Origin: Ligustrum vulgare
Taxonomy: Eukaryota; Streptophyta; Magnoliopsida; Lamiales; Oleaceae
Assembly (NCBI GenBank): GCA_963555705.1
Contig: OY743187.1
Coordinates: 16,444,133-16,508,132, forward strand
Length of the DNA stretch: 64,000 nt
Direction: 5' to 3'
A model generated the notes under the pieces. The model saw only the letters and a program-made list of their open reading frames with translations, was not told the DNA's origin and searched no databases. The translations under genes and the position numbers were made by a program. Shown here piece after piece: positions 34,601-45,892 of this stretch; positions within the stretch are counted from its first letter, which is position 1; each line of letters starts with the position of its first letter.

Positions 34601-37040
34601 ATCCTTAGTACACGGTCTAGATCGATGCAGCCAACGAAAAGTTAATGTTCTTGTCTTGATCCTTGAAGTTTATTCCATAAATATAGGGATTAAATTTAAG
34701 CTTGTAGATATACTATTAGCAGAATTTGAAATCGAATAGAGAACACTTAAATAAAATTGCTCACATAAATACCTTATTATGCAAATCATACTTTCAAATA
34801 ATGGTAGGACCCATCACAAGATACCTAGCACAACATCAATATTTAGTCTTTGGACAGAAATATTGACTTGTAAGTGGTACTCTTGGTGTAGTGATCAAAC
34901 ACTGACAGTAAGACATGTCAACCAACAAACCTTTCTTTGGACCGATTTATTGATCACACGTAAAACCAAATAACCGTCACGTATTCATCACCACAAGTTC
35001 ATGTGAAATTCGGGCCAAATATTGACCTTCCTTTGGGCCGATCAATATCCGTATGAAATAACACACAAATACCTAATTTTCCCTTAGTGTAGTGATCAAA
35101 CAATGGCAATAAGACATGTTAACCAATAAACCTTTCTTTGGACCGATTTATTGGTCACACGTTAAACCAAATAATTGCCACGTGTTTATCACCACAGGTG
35201 CATGTGAAATTCGAGCCAAATATTGACCTTCCTTTGGGCCGATCAATATTCGCAATGAATAACACACACAAATACCTTCTAATATTCAAAGTTAATTAAT
35301 ATTCACAAGAGAGGTTGCTTTGGCAACATGTTGCTTCAACTAACTTACTTTCAAATATTATATTTCTCAAAAGATTCCGATGTACCAAGATTTGAAACTG
35401 AAATCCATTGATTTGCATTTATATTTGACTTTAGGATTTGAATTATAAAATTCAAAACTTTAGAATAAAGCAATCCTTAAGTTGCGAGAGTCTAATTGCA
35501 ATATTCTTAAACTTTTGGTGGCCAATTCTATAAAATTTTAAGCGTGAAGGACTTAAATTATAATTTTCCCAAAACTTTATTGGCCAATTTAGAGAAATTC
35601 TAAACTTTAGGTCCCAATTTGAAAGAAAAACAAACTTTAGAGGGCCAAAATAGGAAATTTTCAATCTTTAAAGGCTGATGTTTGAAGATTTTCAAACTTT
35701 AGGAGCCAATTTTGAAAATTCCCAAATTTTAGGGACTTAATTTTAAAAAATTCAAACTTTAAGGACCAATTTTGAAAATTTCCAAACTTTAGTGACTGAA
35801 TTAGAAAATTTTCAAACTGAAAATGAAAATTTTCAAACTTTAGAGGACTGAAAATGAAAATTTTCAAACTTTAAGGGACCAAATTAGAGAATTTTCAAGC
35901 TTTAGGGACCAATTTTGAAAATTCTCAAACATTAGGGGCTGAATTAAAAAATTTATAACTTTAGGGGCTGAATTATAAAATTTAGAACTTTAAAAGTCCC
36001 AACTGAAATAATTTTATAAATTTGGGGCTGATTTCATAAAATTCATAACTTTAAGGGCCAACTTAAATTATTCTGTAACTTTAGGGGCTTAGGTCGTAAA
36101 TTCCATAACTTTAGGGCCTGATCTTTATTTCAAAACAATGAGAGAGGACTTGTGGTGCAAATAACCATAATGTTAAAAATTGCAAAATAGTCCTTGGAGA
36201 CTTCTAATTTTTTGCCTGAAGTCCTTGCTTCAAATCACAACCACACAGCAGCTAGGGTTTAAACCCTAGCGCCGCCCAACCGCCGGTAGGGATACAACCC
36301 CCTTCGCGACCCACCTTCGCACCTACCGATGCTGATCACCTGCGTGAAGCAGCGCCGCGCTCTATGCAGAATCATTCCCGGCGACCACAATTGCAACGCA
36401 GTGCCATCCCCGGCGCTGCTCGACTGCGGTGCCTCGCGCAGCGAGCTTGCGACAGTGTCGCAAGTGCCACGATGGCTGAAACCATCGCACATACCACCAT
36501 CTACCAAATTCATCCACCCTGCTGCAGCACCTCCTCCGGCGCTGCTGGAAACTGCGGCGCACAGTGCCGTGCACAGCCAGTCCTGCAAGTGCCGGCTACT
36601 GTATAATCGGCCATACCAACTTGCCATAACCTTGTTCGAACTTAAACTAACAGAATCCAGACATCATCCAAAAATTCGACCCCAAACAGATTTCGTCCCA
36701 CAAATTCTTAACCCCATATGACATACATCCATATACATACATATTCACAATCAACTGAATCAATTTACACTCATGCTCAACAATTTAGAAGATTTTCAAA
36801 CTCCGTGGCCAGATTCATATACCCAACTCAATCAATTATCCATTCCACAGCCGTCCAGAATAGATGCCAATATATATACAGCCAAATATATCGAATTTTA
36901 TTAGAAAGTAGATTCAAAATCCAATTCTTAACCAGACTTAATTATAACGAAATCAATTAAAACTTTGAATTTTTCAGTCCAAATCATACAAATAAAAATA
37001 GATCTGATAACCCAACGTGATGATTGGCTCTGATACCACT
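34601..37040 (-). other. 5' leader of copia element 2, with repeats and PBS
   Basis: Long non-coding leader. 34850-35270 holds two diverged copies of a 250-bp unit (GTGTAGTGATCAAACA, CCTTTCTTTGGACCGATTTA). 35460-36130 is a run of CAAACTTTAGGGACCAATTT-type phrases. 36240-36610 is GC-rich with open frames on both strands that match nothing I know; it starts with the palindrome CTAGGGTTTAAACCCTAG. The tRNA-Met primer site is at 37027-37038, two bases from the LTR. Confidence 0.75.
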
Positions 37041-37502
37041 TGTTAGAAAATTTATTTCACAGATAAATTATTTATCTATGATCCAAAATAAATCATCATG
37101 CTGAATTATCAAGAATTAAATAACTGAAGCGGAAGCGTACCTTAATCAAACGCGATTCACGATAAACGATTCGGCGGTGTTTGGATCTTCCAAATCAATA
37201 CGCAGTTCTTATTTTCTTTCTGATGATGAGATGTCAGACAAGATGAACAGTACGTAGGATTCAGGGACCATAACCGACTTTATAAACTGAATTTCCAATT
37301 AACCTAATCCGGCCCATCATGAATTAGGTAATGGCCAGGTATCTACACATAAAAGTCCATACATTTAATTAGATGCATTAAAGCCCGATATTTATTAAAT
37401 CCTTATTAGATCACTTTAATTGGGCTTAACCAAATTGATAGCCTTTTATTGAATACACAATAATTCACATATAAGCCCACATGATTGATTAAAATCCTTA
37501 CA
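37041..37502 (-). repeat. 5' LTR of copia element 2
   Basis: 462 bp, partner of 21136-21597; followed by the target duplication TGGGA at 37503. Confidence 0.95.
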
Positions 37503-37692
37503 TGGGATTAATGTTTGAAGTTGTCTCGGAAATGCTCTTATACTAATCATAGATGCAAGTTCTCGCTTAAGAATTATGTAGAATTTTCGAGACTCGGAGA
37601 TGTCTCAAATGTCGAATACACTGATCTTTTCTTGCAAAGATTCTCCTAAATATCCTAATTGAATGAAGCTCCAACTCGTTTTGCTGGAGCAG

Positions 37693-38290
37693 GCTGCTCA
37701 GATTCCAATCCGGGATGATCCAGTGGCAAACGAGACAGCTTTGGAGTTGGTAAGGACAGACAAATTAAGAGAAGTGAAGGCTGGGCATGATGGAACATGT
37801 ACAGCCCACCCGGGACTGATCCCGGCTATCATGGAAGTCTTCACCAACAGCATTGGCAACAACTAACAAGGCGAACCAAATTCACACCTTGAAGCGTGAA
37901 GATGCGGCTAACTTGACCAAAGAAGACTTCCTGCAGAGGCCAATAGGCACACGAACCATGGGACGCCTCTGTCTCAACACCAGGGTCGGTATCCAATACT
38001 TAGCCGCACGACTCACGGGAACGGGTCGTTCCTCTTTACAACCTCATGGAGTATGCAGCAACACCTGAAATGAGCAGAGTGCAGAACTGGCAGTGGTTGA
38101 AGTACTGGGTCGAATTGGATGGAGATGGCCTCGGTGTGAAGGCGACTCCTTGTTTCTTCGGGCGAGTAGTCAAAGAGGAAATGGCTAGGATAGAGAGAGA
38201 AGTTGGTAAAGAGAAATTTAATAAAGGACTGTATAGAGAGGCTTGCAAGATTTTCACCAGACAATGCACAACACCAAATACGATAATATG
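37693..38290 (+). pseudogene. MLS: Malate synthase pseudogene, downstream exon
   Basis: Acceptor CTGGAGCAG then [43 protein letters not shown], later QRPIGTRTM, NTRVGIQYLAARLTGTG and SRVQNWQWLKYWVELDGDGL, then GRVVKEEMARIEREVGKEKF, EACKIFTRQCT: the C-terminal half of plant malate synthase. Damage: frame changes near 37855 and 38027, and the end diverges after RQCTTP so that the last residues before the peroxisomal SRL/SKL-type terminus are lost. Together with 20798-20841 it shows that 21136-37502 lies in an intron. No sign of a processed copy, because the intron is present. Function lost. Confidence 0.92.
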
Positions 38291-38799
38291 ATTCACCTTT
38301 GTTCTTCAATCGATCTGTTAAGTTTGGGTTGGGGACTAGCCGACTAGGATTGTGACTTAAGATTTTGGAAAGAATGTGATTTTTTTTTTTTTTTTTTTTG
38401 GTGTCCCTCTTGCATTTAATTACGAAGGACACATATGGAAAAAAGAAACAACCTTCAAAAGGAAAGGAGGACCAACTTAAGGGCCTAATTGAGACACATA
38501 AAGATTATTTATTGCACTGTCTCAAGCTTATTCCAGCTAGAAGAGGTTCAAGAGATATCAATATATAGCATGCAGATAAGAAGTGATAAACTCATCCTTG
38601 GAAGATAATCCAGAATGAATAATGTTCATATTCTATTAAAAACTAAGGGACAATGCAAAACTAAAAATAAAAAATTACAACATTAAATTTAGATAGTTTC
38701 CATTAAGAATGCTAAACATAGAAGGGGAGGATGGGAGAATCCTGCAGAGGTTGGACACAACCTATGTAAGTTTCTTGTCTGCTTGTTCGTGTTCTCGAC
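38291..38799. other. Spacer without recognisable content
   Basis: Contains a 20-base T run near 38380-38399 and ordinary AT-rich DNA. It may include the 3' flank of both the malate synthase remnant and the convergent membrane-protein gene. No clear terminator signal is legible. Confidence 0.5.
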
Positions 38800-41067
38800 T
38801 CAGCCATGAAGTTCAATAGCTACATGTTCTTCATTGGATTGTTGAGTTCCATTTCCAATGCTTGAAATCAGGGCCAGTGAGTTCCCATTATCTTCCTTGA
38901 TAAAACTACGCCACTCATCAATGTAAGCTGCTTTATCAGGATCCATGCTTGGTATCTCACGCTCCTCAAGAATTTGTAGAATTTCTTCAGTTTCACCAAG
39001 AAGGAGAGCAGCTTGACGAACACTCTTTTGCCTTTCCTTCAAGGAATTATGGTGGCATTTCATAGTTATTACATGTGGTAAATTGGTAAGGGAAGCTGCC
39101 AATATATCCGCAATCATAACGGATAAATGGTCAAACAGTCCCTCATCTGTTTCCTCATTGCCGCTGTTCAACAAAATAGTTCGACTGAACCGGTACATAG
39201 AGTTCGCAGCTATAATCTTAACTGGCCAATTCAGAGGGTTATCCATTAGGAAATCGTTTTTTTCTTCGAGGAATTTCAAAACTGTCCTTTCAGCTTGAGT
39301 GGAAAGCTCTTCTAATGTTTCTTTGGAGGTTCTGCCTTGGCGACTTGTTTTGCGGAGATCCTTATCCTGCCACTTGCAATATAGATCAACTCCTACCCAT
39401 ACAACATCTGCTGCATTTCTGATGATTGCTAAAGCCCCATTTTCATCCAGGCTTTTCTCTATGAGTTTTAACAACAAAAGACCTTGGCGGATGCACCTCA
39501 ATAACTGATAAGCACGGTCATCTGGGATGTTGGGAAGTGAAATTGCGATACATGTAAGTGTCACCACGGGTAGAGACCAGCTATTAGGAGGCTCCTGAGA
39601 GTGTAAACTTGGAACTCGAAGATTATTGTCAAATTCTCTCACCCCATTGAAGTTGTTAGATTTATGAACAAATTCCATAAGGTTGATCGGCTTCAGTCTT
39701 TTTCCTTTCTCTGTCATCTTGTCCACCTCGTTCAAGATGCTTTTGAGGGTATTTTTGGGAATTCCTGGTTCTCCTTCAAGTGGAAGAACATAGGGAGTAA
39801 GATCGAACTGTGCATCGCCACCAGATTCTGATATTCCGATATCTTTAGAAGTACCAATAACAAATATCTTCAGCTTCTTGATGATGTGGAAGAATGAGGC
39901 AGAAATGAGAAGAACAAGTTTGCTTTCCCAAACTAATAGAATCTGCACTCCAAGGCAGCAATTCAGAATTAGTCTTCTTACGGCATGAAGAAGTTTTATA
40001 ATTTTGGGGTGTTGAACTTTTAAAGGTCAAGCTTTCTTTCCAGTCCAAAAACTCTGAATCCAGTTAAGCTCAATTATCAACTCGTTTTTGAAGCTTTTCC
40101 TGCCTATATCTGGACACTTGAACCGGGCAGCAGTAAACCATCTGAATGCAGGGGCAATAGTACCCAATGCCACTCCAATTGACTGAACATATAGAATGCA
40201 ATTGATTGACCACTTATAGGTAGAAGAAATTCTCACTCCATCTGAGTATGCTATTGACATCCGAATATAAAATTCTATTAAAGTTAAAGCAACTAATACA
40301 CACATCAGACCTGAAGCAGCGCAAGTCACACTACGTGCCATTACAAACTGGGGGCATCCAGTTACTGCCATCACCCAATATTTTTGGACCACTTGTCTCA
40401 ATTTTTCAACTGGAAATTTTGGCCCATCCACTTTTTCTTCATCTGAAGCTATATTGTGCATTTTCTGGTACTTGCATTCTATATAACTTCTGGTAGTTAG
40501 AACTGTCAAAGCGGAAGAACATAAGATAACAAGTAAAAGAAACATAATAAAAATTGCCACAACTTCTTCGATGAAAATTTCAAGATCAATCTTGTTGTAA
40601 GAAACCCATAGGAAACAGTGGACACAAACATTGACAATGACTGTAATTACCATTATGCCTAAAGGAGATAGGTTTAGTATCATCTCATTATCGTCCATGG
40701 ATCCCAAAGATGTCATGAAATTTGCCATAGCAGTTGACATCAAAACGAGGCTACTAACCCGTGCAAGCTCGTCATGAACCCCAAGCTTACTAGCAGTAAC
40801 ATCCACTGGTAGTTTCAATGCGATAGCTAATAGTGTCAAAGACGTGGCATTGAAAGAGAAGTACTTACATGGGAACCAAAGCTTTTTATTACGAAAACCA
40901 TGGAAGGCGTCAGCTGCCATTGCAAGGGCTGCAATATACATGCCAATCCATGGCGTTGTGGACTCCAGTTTCTTTTGTACTCCGTTCACAAAAATGCCGT
41001 CGCAGATACTCTCGCAGCCAGTATAATTATAACATCCCGTATTCGCATTGCATTCAAATAAATCCAT
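38800..41067 (-). pseudogene. Plant multi-pass membrane protein gene with one in-frame TGA
   Basis: One continuous frame of 756 codons from ATG at 41067 to TGA at 38800, interrupted only by TGA at 40029-40027 (codon 347). The N-terminal half has a Cys-rich start (FECNANTGCYNYTGCESIC) and about eight hydrophobic segments, for example residues 45-60, 75-95, 132-155, 165-190, 255-285 and 300-325, with the motif MSTAMANFMTSLGSMDD. Just after the stop a further hydrophobic stretch follows (QILLVWESKLVLLISASFF), then about 340 soluble residues rich in helices (RTILLNSGNEETDEGLFDHL, DPDKAAYIDEWRSFIKE). I recognise it as a plant-specific, uncharacterised membrane protein family, probably a large gene family; no enzyme motif is visible. 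Absence of other damage implies recent loss, a two-part product, or a sequencing error at that base. Confidence 0.8.
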
Positions 41068-41521
41068 GAACTTGTCTCCGGGATTCTTTTCTATATGTGT
41101 TCTTTATTTTTCACTTACTAACTTTATGTTGATCATATTATTCGAGGCTGTTTGTCCCAGCTGAGGTGAATTTTTTCTAATTTCCATGAAATTTCCTCCT
41201 TTTTTGCTGTTCATGACATGAAATTTCCTCCACAATTGTCTGGCAAACATTTTTTTTCTACACAATTTCTTAAATCACTTTTTAACCACATTTTCTCTCC
41301 ATTTTTCAACCACACATTTTATCCAGAAAACATAAAAAAACATGTTTTTAAATAAAAAACTTTTAACAATCAGTTATGTTTATCCTATTCACAATAAAAA
41401 AAATCTTGTGCACAAACGGTCAAAAAAAAAAAAATCAAGAAATCCCAAAAATTACCCCTTCATATCTAAGAAATTACCACCGAGAGCAAGGGTAATTCGG
41501 TCAACCTGCAGCACAAGAAAC
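41068..41521. other. Upstream region of the membrane-protein gene
   Basis: 454 bp between the ATG and the hAT-like element. AT-rich, with TTTTTCTACACAATTTCTTAAATCA-like low-complexity text. No convincing TATA box at a fixed distance could be picked. The insertion at 41522 may have displaced distal promoter sequence. Confidence 0.4.
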
Positions 41522-42354
41522 TAGGGGTGGACAAAATAACCGAACCAGACCAAACCAAACCAGAACCAAACCGCTATTTCCAGAACCAGAACCAGAACCA
41601 AGAACGAAACTATATATATATTTTTTACAAATGAGTGGATATTCATCTCACCAAAAAATTAAAATCTAAAATTATAAATGTGAAATGTACAAAAATGTTA
41701 TTTAACATACATTTTATCTCATTTCATATTAGACAAAGATTTTAAATTATAAATCTAAATTCTAATTCTAATTCGTTTTTCTTCTTTTCAATTATAAATA
41801 CGCATTCACATTGCTTTACTAGCACTCCTATAACACAACAGTCGTTACACTTCTTAGTTACCATTGACGACAATGATGTTTATTTTTTAAAATTTATGTA
41901 TATATAAACCTCGACCCAATTCATCAATTCTCAAGAGTTAACCCAAACTCAAATTGCAAATTCCATCCCTAACTCACACGGCACCACGGTAGAATGGGAC
42001 TCAGAACTTCATCGTAACTTGTAACTATAAGTCTAAAATGCCTTTATGTTCGATTCTCTAAATTTCAACAGGTCGACGAACTTCCTTCAGGCTAGTTTCT
42101 TCTTCTTTGACTTAGAATAATGATGTAGATGGATTCTAATGAAGAAGCGAATATAAACAGGTTTTAATTTACATTTATTATTTAAAAATTCAAGTAATGA
42201 TCTCAGAACCAAACCAGACCAAACCAGAACCGAGCGGTTTGGTTCCGGTTTGGTTCCATATCTTTCAAAAAACCAATTGGTTCCATTAGTAAAAAACCAT
42301 CGGTTTACGGTTTGGTAGAAGAACCAGAACCAAACCGAACCACGTTCACCCCTA
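41522..42354. mobile_element. hAT-like non-autonomous element A, 833 bp
   Basis: Ends TAGGGGTGGACA and, inverted, TAGGGGTGAACG. Subterminal arrays of GGTTTGGTTC/GAACCAAACC units lie at both ends in opposite orientation (41540-41620 and 42205-42350). Flanks CAAGAAAC (41514-41521) and CAAGAGAT (42355-42362) match at 6 of 8 positions, an aged 8-bp duplication. No transposase ORF. Confidence 0.82.
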
Positions 42355-42436
42355 CAAGAGATCACGGTATTCCTTCCAGTTAAATGTCAATGGGGCGAGC
42401 CCGGGACCATGCCTTGCAATAGATGGCACAAAAAAC

Positions 42437-43428
42437 TAGGGACAAACAAAAAAATGGGAACTGAAATCGAATCGAAAAAATCGAAATATTTTGGTTCTTG
42501 AAAAAAAAAAATTAAATCGAAACCGATTTTTTAAAAAAAAAACACGAAACCGATCGATCAAAATCAAACCGAAATAAAAACCGATAAAAACATATTTTTT
42601 TTGAATCTTTCATTGAATTATACAACAAAATATATTTATACCCACGCTTTGATGTGTAGACAGTGGGTTAAAAGAGTATAAATTTAGTCACAAATTTTTT
42701 CATTTGAGAAATGTTATCCACATTGGAAAGGTATTTTAATCAGAAATTCATGACTCACAAACATTTTTTTTTATTTTTCATTAATTATACAGAAAATTAT
42801 ATTTATGCACACATTTTATTGTGTAGATAGTGGGTCAGAGCAATATAAATTTACTCACAATCTTTCCATTTGAAAAATGTTGTCCAGATTAGTAAAGTAT
42901 TTAAATTAGAAATCCATGACCTTAAATCTTCTCTGAGTAGAACCACACTTTAATGTATAGACACTTAGACAGTGTATGAAATGTTGTCTGTTTAATATAC
43001 TATTATTATGGAATTTAGTAATTTATTTTTGCTGAGATTCAAATGTTCTTACTTCCTTGACGTGATTTTCTTTTCAAATAAGAATGGTTTTAGAGTGATT
43101 TTTTTTTTTAAACCATCAAGATTCTGATATTCACATTCGTGGTATATTTTACATGAATTTGGAGTTTAATTTTAATTGGAATCTTTATTTGGTTGTATTT
43201 ACCTTTAATTTTTATAAACAATTAATTTTTTGCATTTGCATTTGCATTTGCATCAAATTTAATCTTTTAATTGGAACCGAACAAAAATTGAAAAATAATC
43301 GAAAATCTAACCGAAACCTTTGGTTCTTTTCTTTAAAGGAACCGAATCGAAACCCAACCGAACCGAAAGTTTCTATTCGGTTTCGGTTCCTTTAATAATC
43401 GAATTGAACCGGTAAATGCCCAGACCTA
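42437..43428. mobile_element. hAT-like non-autonomous element B, 992 bp
   Basis: Begins TAGGGACAAAC; the other end inverted reads TAGGTCTGGGCATTT. Flanks CAAAAAAC (42429-42436) and CAAAAAAA (43429-43436) match at 7 of 8. Both ends carry ACCGAAACCGA-type arrays. The interior holds a diverged direct duplication of about 175 bp (ATTATACA.AAAATTATATTTAT ... ATGTGTAGACAGTGGGT near 42615 and 42790). No transposase ORF. Confidence 0.75.
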
Positions 43429-43436
43429 CAAAAAAA

Positions 43437-43879
43437 CTAATTAATTAGGACAATTTCCTTCCATTGAACAAAAAATGCTCTTGTATCATTGTGCTAGCCT
43501 GTATGGACATATTTTTTTTAAATGCTGTGGGGTCCCTTTCTGTTTGTAAAAACAGGGTTTGCGAAAATCAATAATGCTGGTTATACAATGTAGTTCACAA
43601 GCTGGGTGACAATTTGCTCTAAATGTCCTAAATGCCCCACTTAATCACAAATTCCAATCTTACCAGCTACTTGTAGTCATTGCTCTAAATTCCAAACTTT
43701 CCAGCCCACTTGCATCAATTCCCTACCGCCTTGAGAAAAATGAAAATCTCTTTCCTCAATAGCCTTGGGGTAATAGAGGAACATTTTCCAAAAACTTGAA
43801 ATCAAAATGCCTTGAAATTAGGAACTTAGTAGTACCTTCTTCTTCGTCCTTGTATTAGTTTTCAAGTGCATTTCATAAT
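43437..43879. other. Spacer without recognisable content
   Basis: No coding or terminus recognised between hAT-like element B and the copia gag fragment. Confidence 0.5.
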
Positions 43880-44173
43880 TCATTTTGTAGATTTTGTGTC
43901 GATTTGTAAGTCATAGAGATGATCCGACAATTCATTTAAAATATGTCCACGACATATAAGTTCGTCTTCTTCTCGCTTTTTTCTATCAACCTTTGATTGT
44001 TCTATGTCTTTGTCGGAAGATTCGGGTAGATCTTCCAAATTATGATCAAGTATGTAGATGATTTTCAACGCCGCTAGTAAGAACTTGATCTTGTCTTGCC
44101 ACCTTATGAAGTTTGAACCATCAAAACGATCCAACCTTACCAAGTCTTGATTCATGAGTTTGATTGTAGCCAA
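43880..44173 (-). pseudogene. Copia gag N-terminal fragment
   Basis: 97 codons starting MATIKLMNQDLVRLDRFDGS then FIRWQDKIKFLLAALKIIYI and KVDRKKREEDELICRGHIL, the N-terminal Gag segment (DUF4219/UBN2 type) of a TNT1-like plant copia element. The frame is open from a good ATG, but the protein stops after TKSTK, about a third of the normal Gag. No protease, integrase or LTR is seen on either side. It is a different family from copia 1 and 2 by its sequence. It may be the 5' coding end of a truncated element. Confidence 0.85.
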
Positions 44174-44597
44174 TGTTGTGTCTCCTCGATTGCCATAACA
44201 ATATTTAGCTTTTAGATTGTTGAGAAAATTCCTTCCTCGATGTTAAGATATCCGCCTTGAAAGTCGACACGAACTTGGTACAAACAACAAAATGAGGTAA
44301 ATGAAACAAAAATAATGGTAAGACTTGAAGTGCAAAGAATGCTATCCTAAAAGTTAAATTTCCGCCCTCTCAGTTAGATGAGATGCTAAAGGGTCAACAC
44401 ACAAATTGCTTTAGCGGACTTTAAGTCAAAACCCAAATTTTGTAAATAGCACAATTGAAACTTGGAAAACGGGAACAAAGAAGAGCAATATGAAGGATAA
44501 TTCTAAGTTTTTGAGAATTAGATTTTAGAAGATTATCTCGATGTATAACATGTAAACCTTGTGTTAAAACTCATGAATTTTATCTTTGTTTATAGAA

Positions 44598-44624
44598 CTA
44601 GTATTTACCCCCGTGCGATGCACG
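44598..44624 (-). mobile_element. Helitron-type 3' terminus (minus orientation)
   Basis: CTAG at 44598 followed after 10 bases by the hairpin CGTGCGATGCACG (44612-44624). The mirror image of the terminus at 17491-17519. The body would extend to the right into AT-rich DNA up to about 45580; no 5' TC end could be fixed. Confidence 0.55.
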
Positions 44625-45580
44625 AAAGTTGCTTTCCCTAATATCTATTTCAATAAGTATTCGAAAAATTTTAATGCTTTTAATCAATACAAATATAAAA
44701 TGCATAAAAATAAAAATATTCTAATATTACAATAATTATTATATTAAAATTTAAAAAACAACATAATTAATCCAAATTATTAAAAACTTATTTGGAAAGT
44801 AAATGTCAATTTATGTATTTAAATAATAAATAATTTTGGATTTCAATAATTTTTATGCGTTATTGATAAGTTAAATGAAAATGCAAATTTACATAATTTC
44901 TACATTTGATTCTTTTATTTAACATTTTTTTTTTCAATTTTCATTCAAAAAAATTATCACAATAATTATAAATGTGTGTTTAATATCGACCAACAAATAT
45001 TTACATTTAACCAATAAAATTATACTTTATTTACAAAATCAAGTAATTAAAATAATAATTATGAAAATCTCCAATTATCATGATACCACAATCGGGCAAC
45101 TTGAAAGATCAAAAAATTATATTGAAACTCTTATACCATATAATCTTTACACAATTATTAAAATTATGAATGATTAAAAATATTAGCATCCGTTCGATAA
45201 TTTTATCTATAAATTTATTAACAAAAAATATATTTTTCGAAATCACTTTTTAACTATATTCATTTTTCAAAACCATTTTTCAATCACGCATCTTGAAAAC
45301 GAAACATCAATATTTTTGTTTATAAACAAAAACATAGCTATCGAATTGAGGTTTAAGTATTTTCTATAAATTTATTTATAAACAATACATTTTTCATCCT
45401 CGCTTATGTACACATATTTAAATATGACATTAATTCAAATGAAAATTATATTAATAGACACGAAATTAAATAGACATTAATCTACAGAAATTTTTATTTT
45501 ATTTTATTTTTCCCAAAATTATAAGTGCATTTTGGAAGGAAAATGCATTTAATGTTTCTCTCTCCTCACTTCTACATTTA
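44625..45580. other. AT-rich non-coding DNA, probable Helitron body
   Basis: Nearly one kilobase of very AT-rich sequence. TTTATAAACAAAAACATAGCTATCGAATTG near 45330 is partly complementary to CCGTTCGATAATTTTATC near 45190, a possible small old MITE. No gene is visible. Confidence 0.4.
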
Positions 45581-45588
45581 TATATGTA

Positions 45589-45612
45589 CTAATATATACC
45601 CGTGCAATGCAA
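45589..45612 (-). mobile_element. Degenerate Helitron-type 3' terminus
   Basis: CTAATATATACCCGTGCAATGCAAGG has the same layout as at 51735, but the terminal CTRR and one hairpin arm have mutated. It could be the old right partner of gene fragments found at 45.9-50 kb. Confidence 0.35.
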
Positions 45613-45892
45613 GGATGACATTATAATTATGTTTGCTTGTAGCAAAACACTCAGCAAGTGAATAAACTGGACTTCAATATGGGAAAATTCATTAGGATAA
45701 CCATAATGTTAATATTTCAAAAATAACAGTTCATTTTCACTCATCCAAACTGAAGCAAAAAAATGGTCGATGAGCATAAAATTCAGCACGGAAATACATA
45801 ACCTCAAAAATTGCCAAACCTGTTTAGACTCCTATTGAAAACTTTTGCAACATCTTTCAAGCTTATAGCAGCCGACTTCTTAGAGCACCTAC

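Larger units (their letters stand above)
21136..37502 (-). mobile_element. Copia element 2, full length with nested Ty3 LARD (TSD TGGGA)
   Basis: Two 462-bp LTRs (21136-21597 and 37041-37502) and a perfect target duplication TGGGA (21131-21135 and 37503-37507) bound 16,367 bp. On the minus strand the primer site TGGTATCAGAGC (37038-37027) follows the 5' LTR and the polypurine tract AAGTGGGAGAT (about 21611-21598) precedes the 3' LTR. Removing 24207-33924 leaves about 6.65 kb. Gag and parts of integrase, reverse transcriptase and RNase H are recognisable but broken, and protease plus most of integrase are deleted. It lies in the malate synthase intron, in reverse orientation to that gene. Confidence 0.96.

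Noticed and set aside
36259..36721. 130- and 122-codon frames in GC-rich leader DNA
   Set aside because: Mutually antisense frames with compositional openness and no motif; noted only as a finding about the block.
21136..37502. Two separate copia insertions at 21 kb and 37 kb
   Set aside because: Equal LTRs, shared TGGGA target duplication, and PBS/PPT at opposite inner edges show one element.
40027..40029. Programmed stop-codon readthrough or selenocysteine in the membrane protein
   Set aside because: The following bases (CCT) do not match the plant readthrough context CTA or CARYYA, and plants lack selenocysteine insertion.
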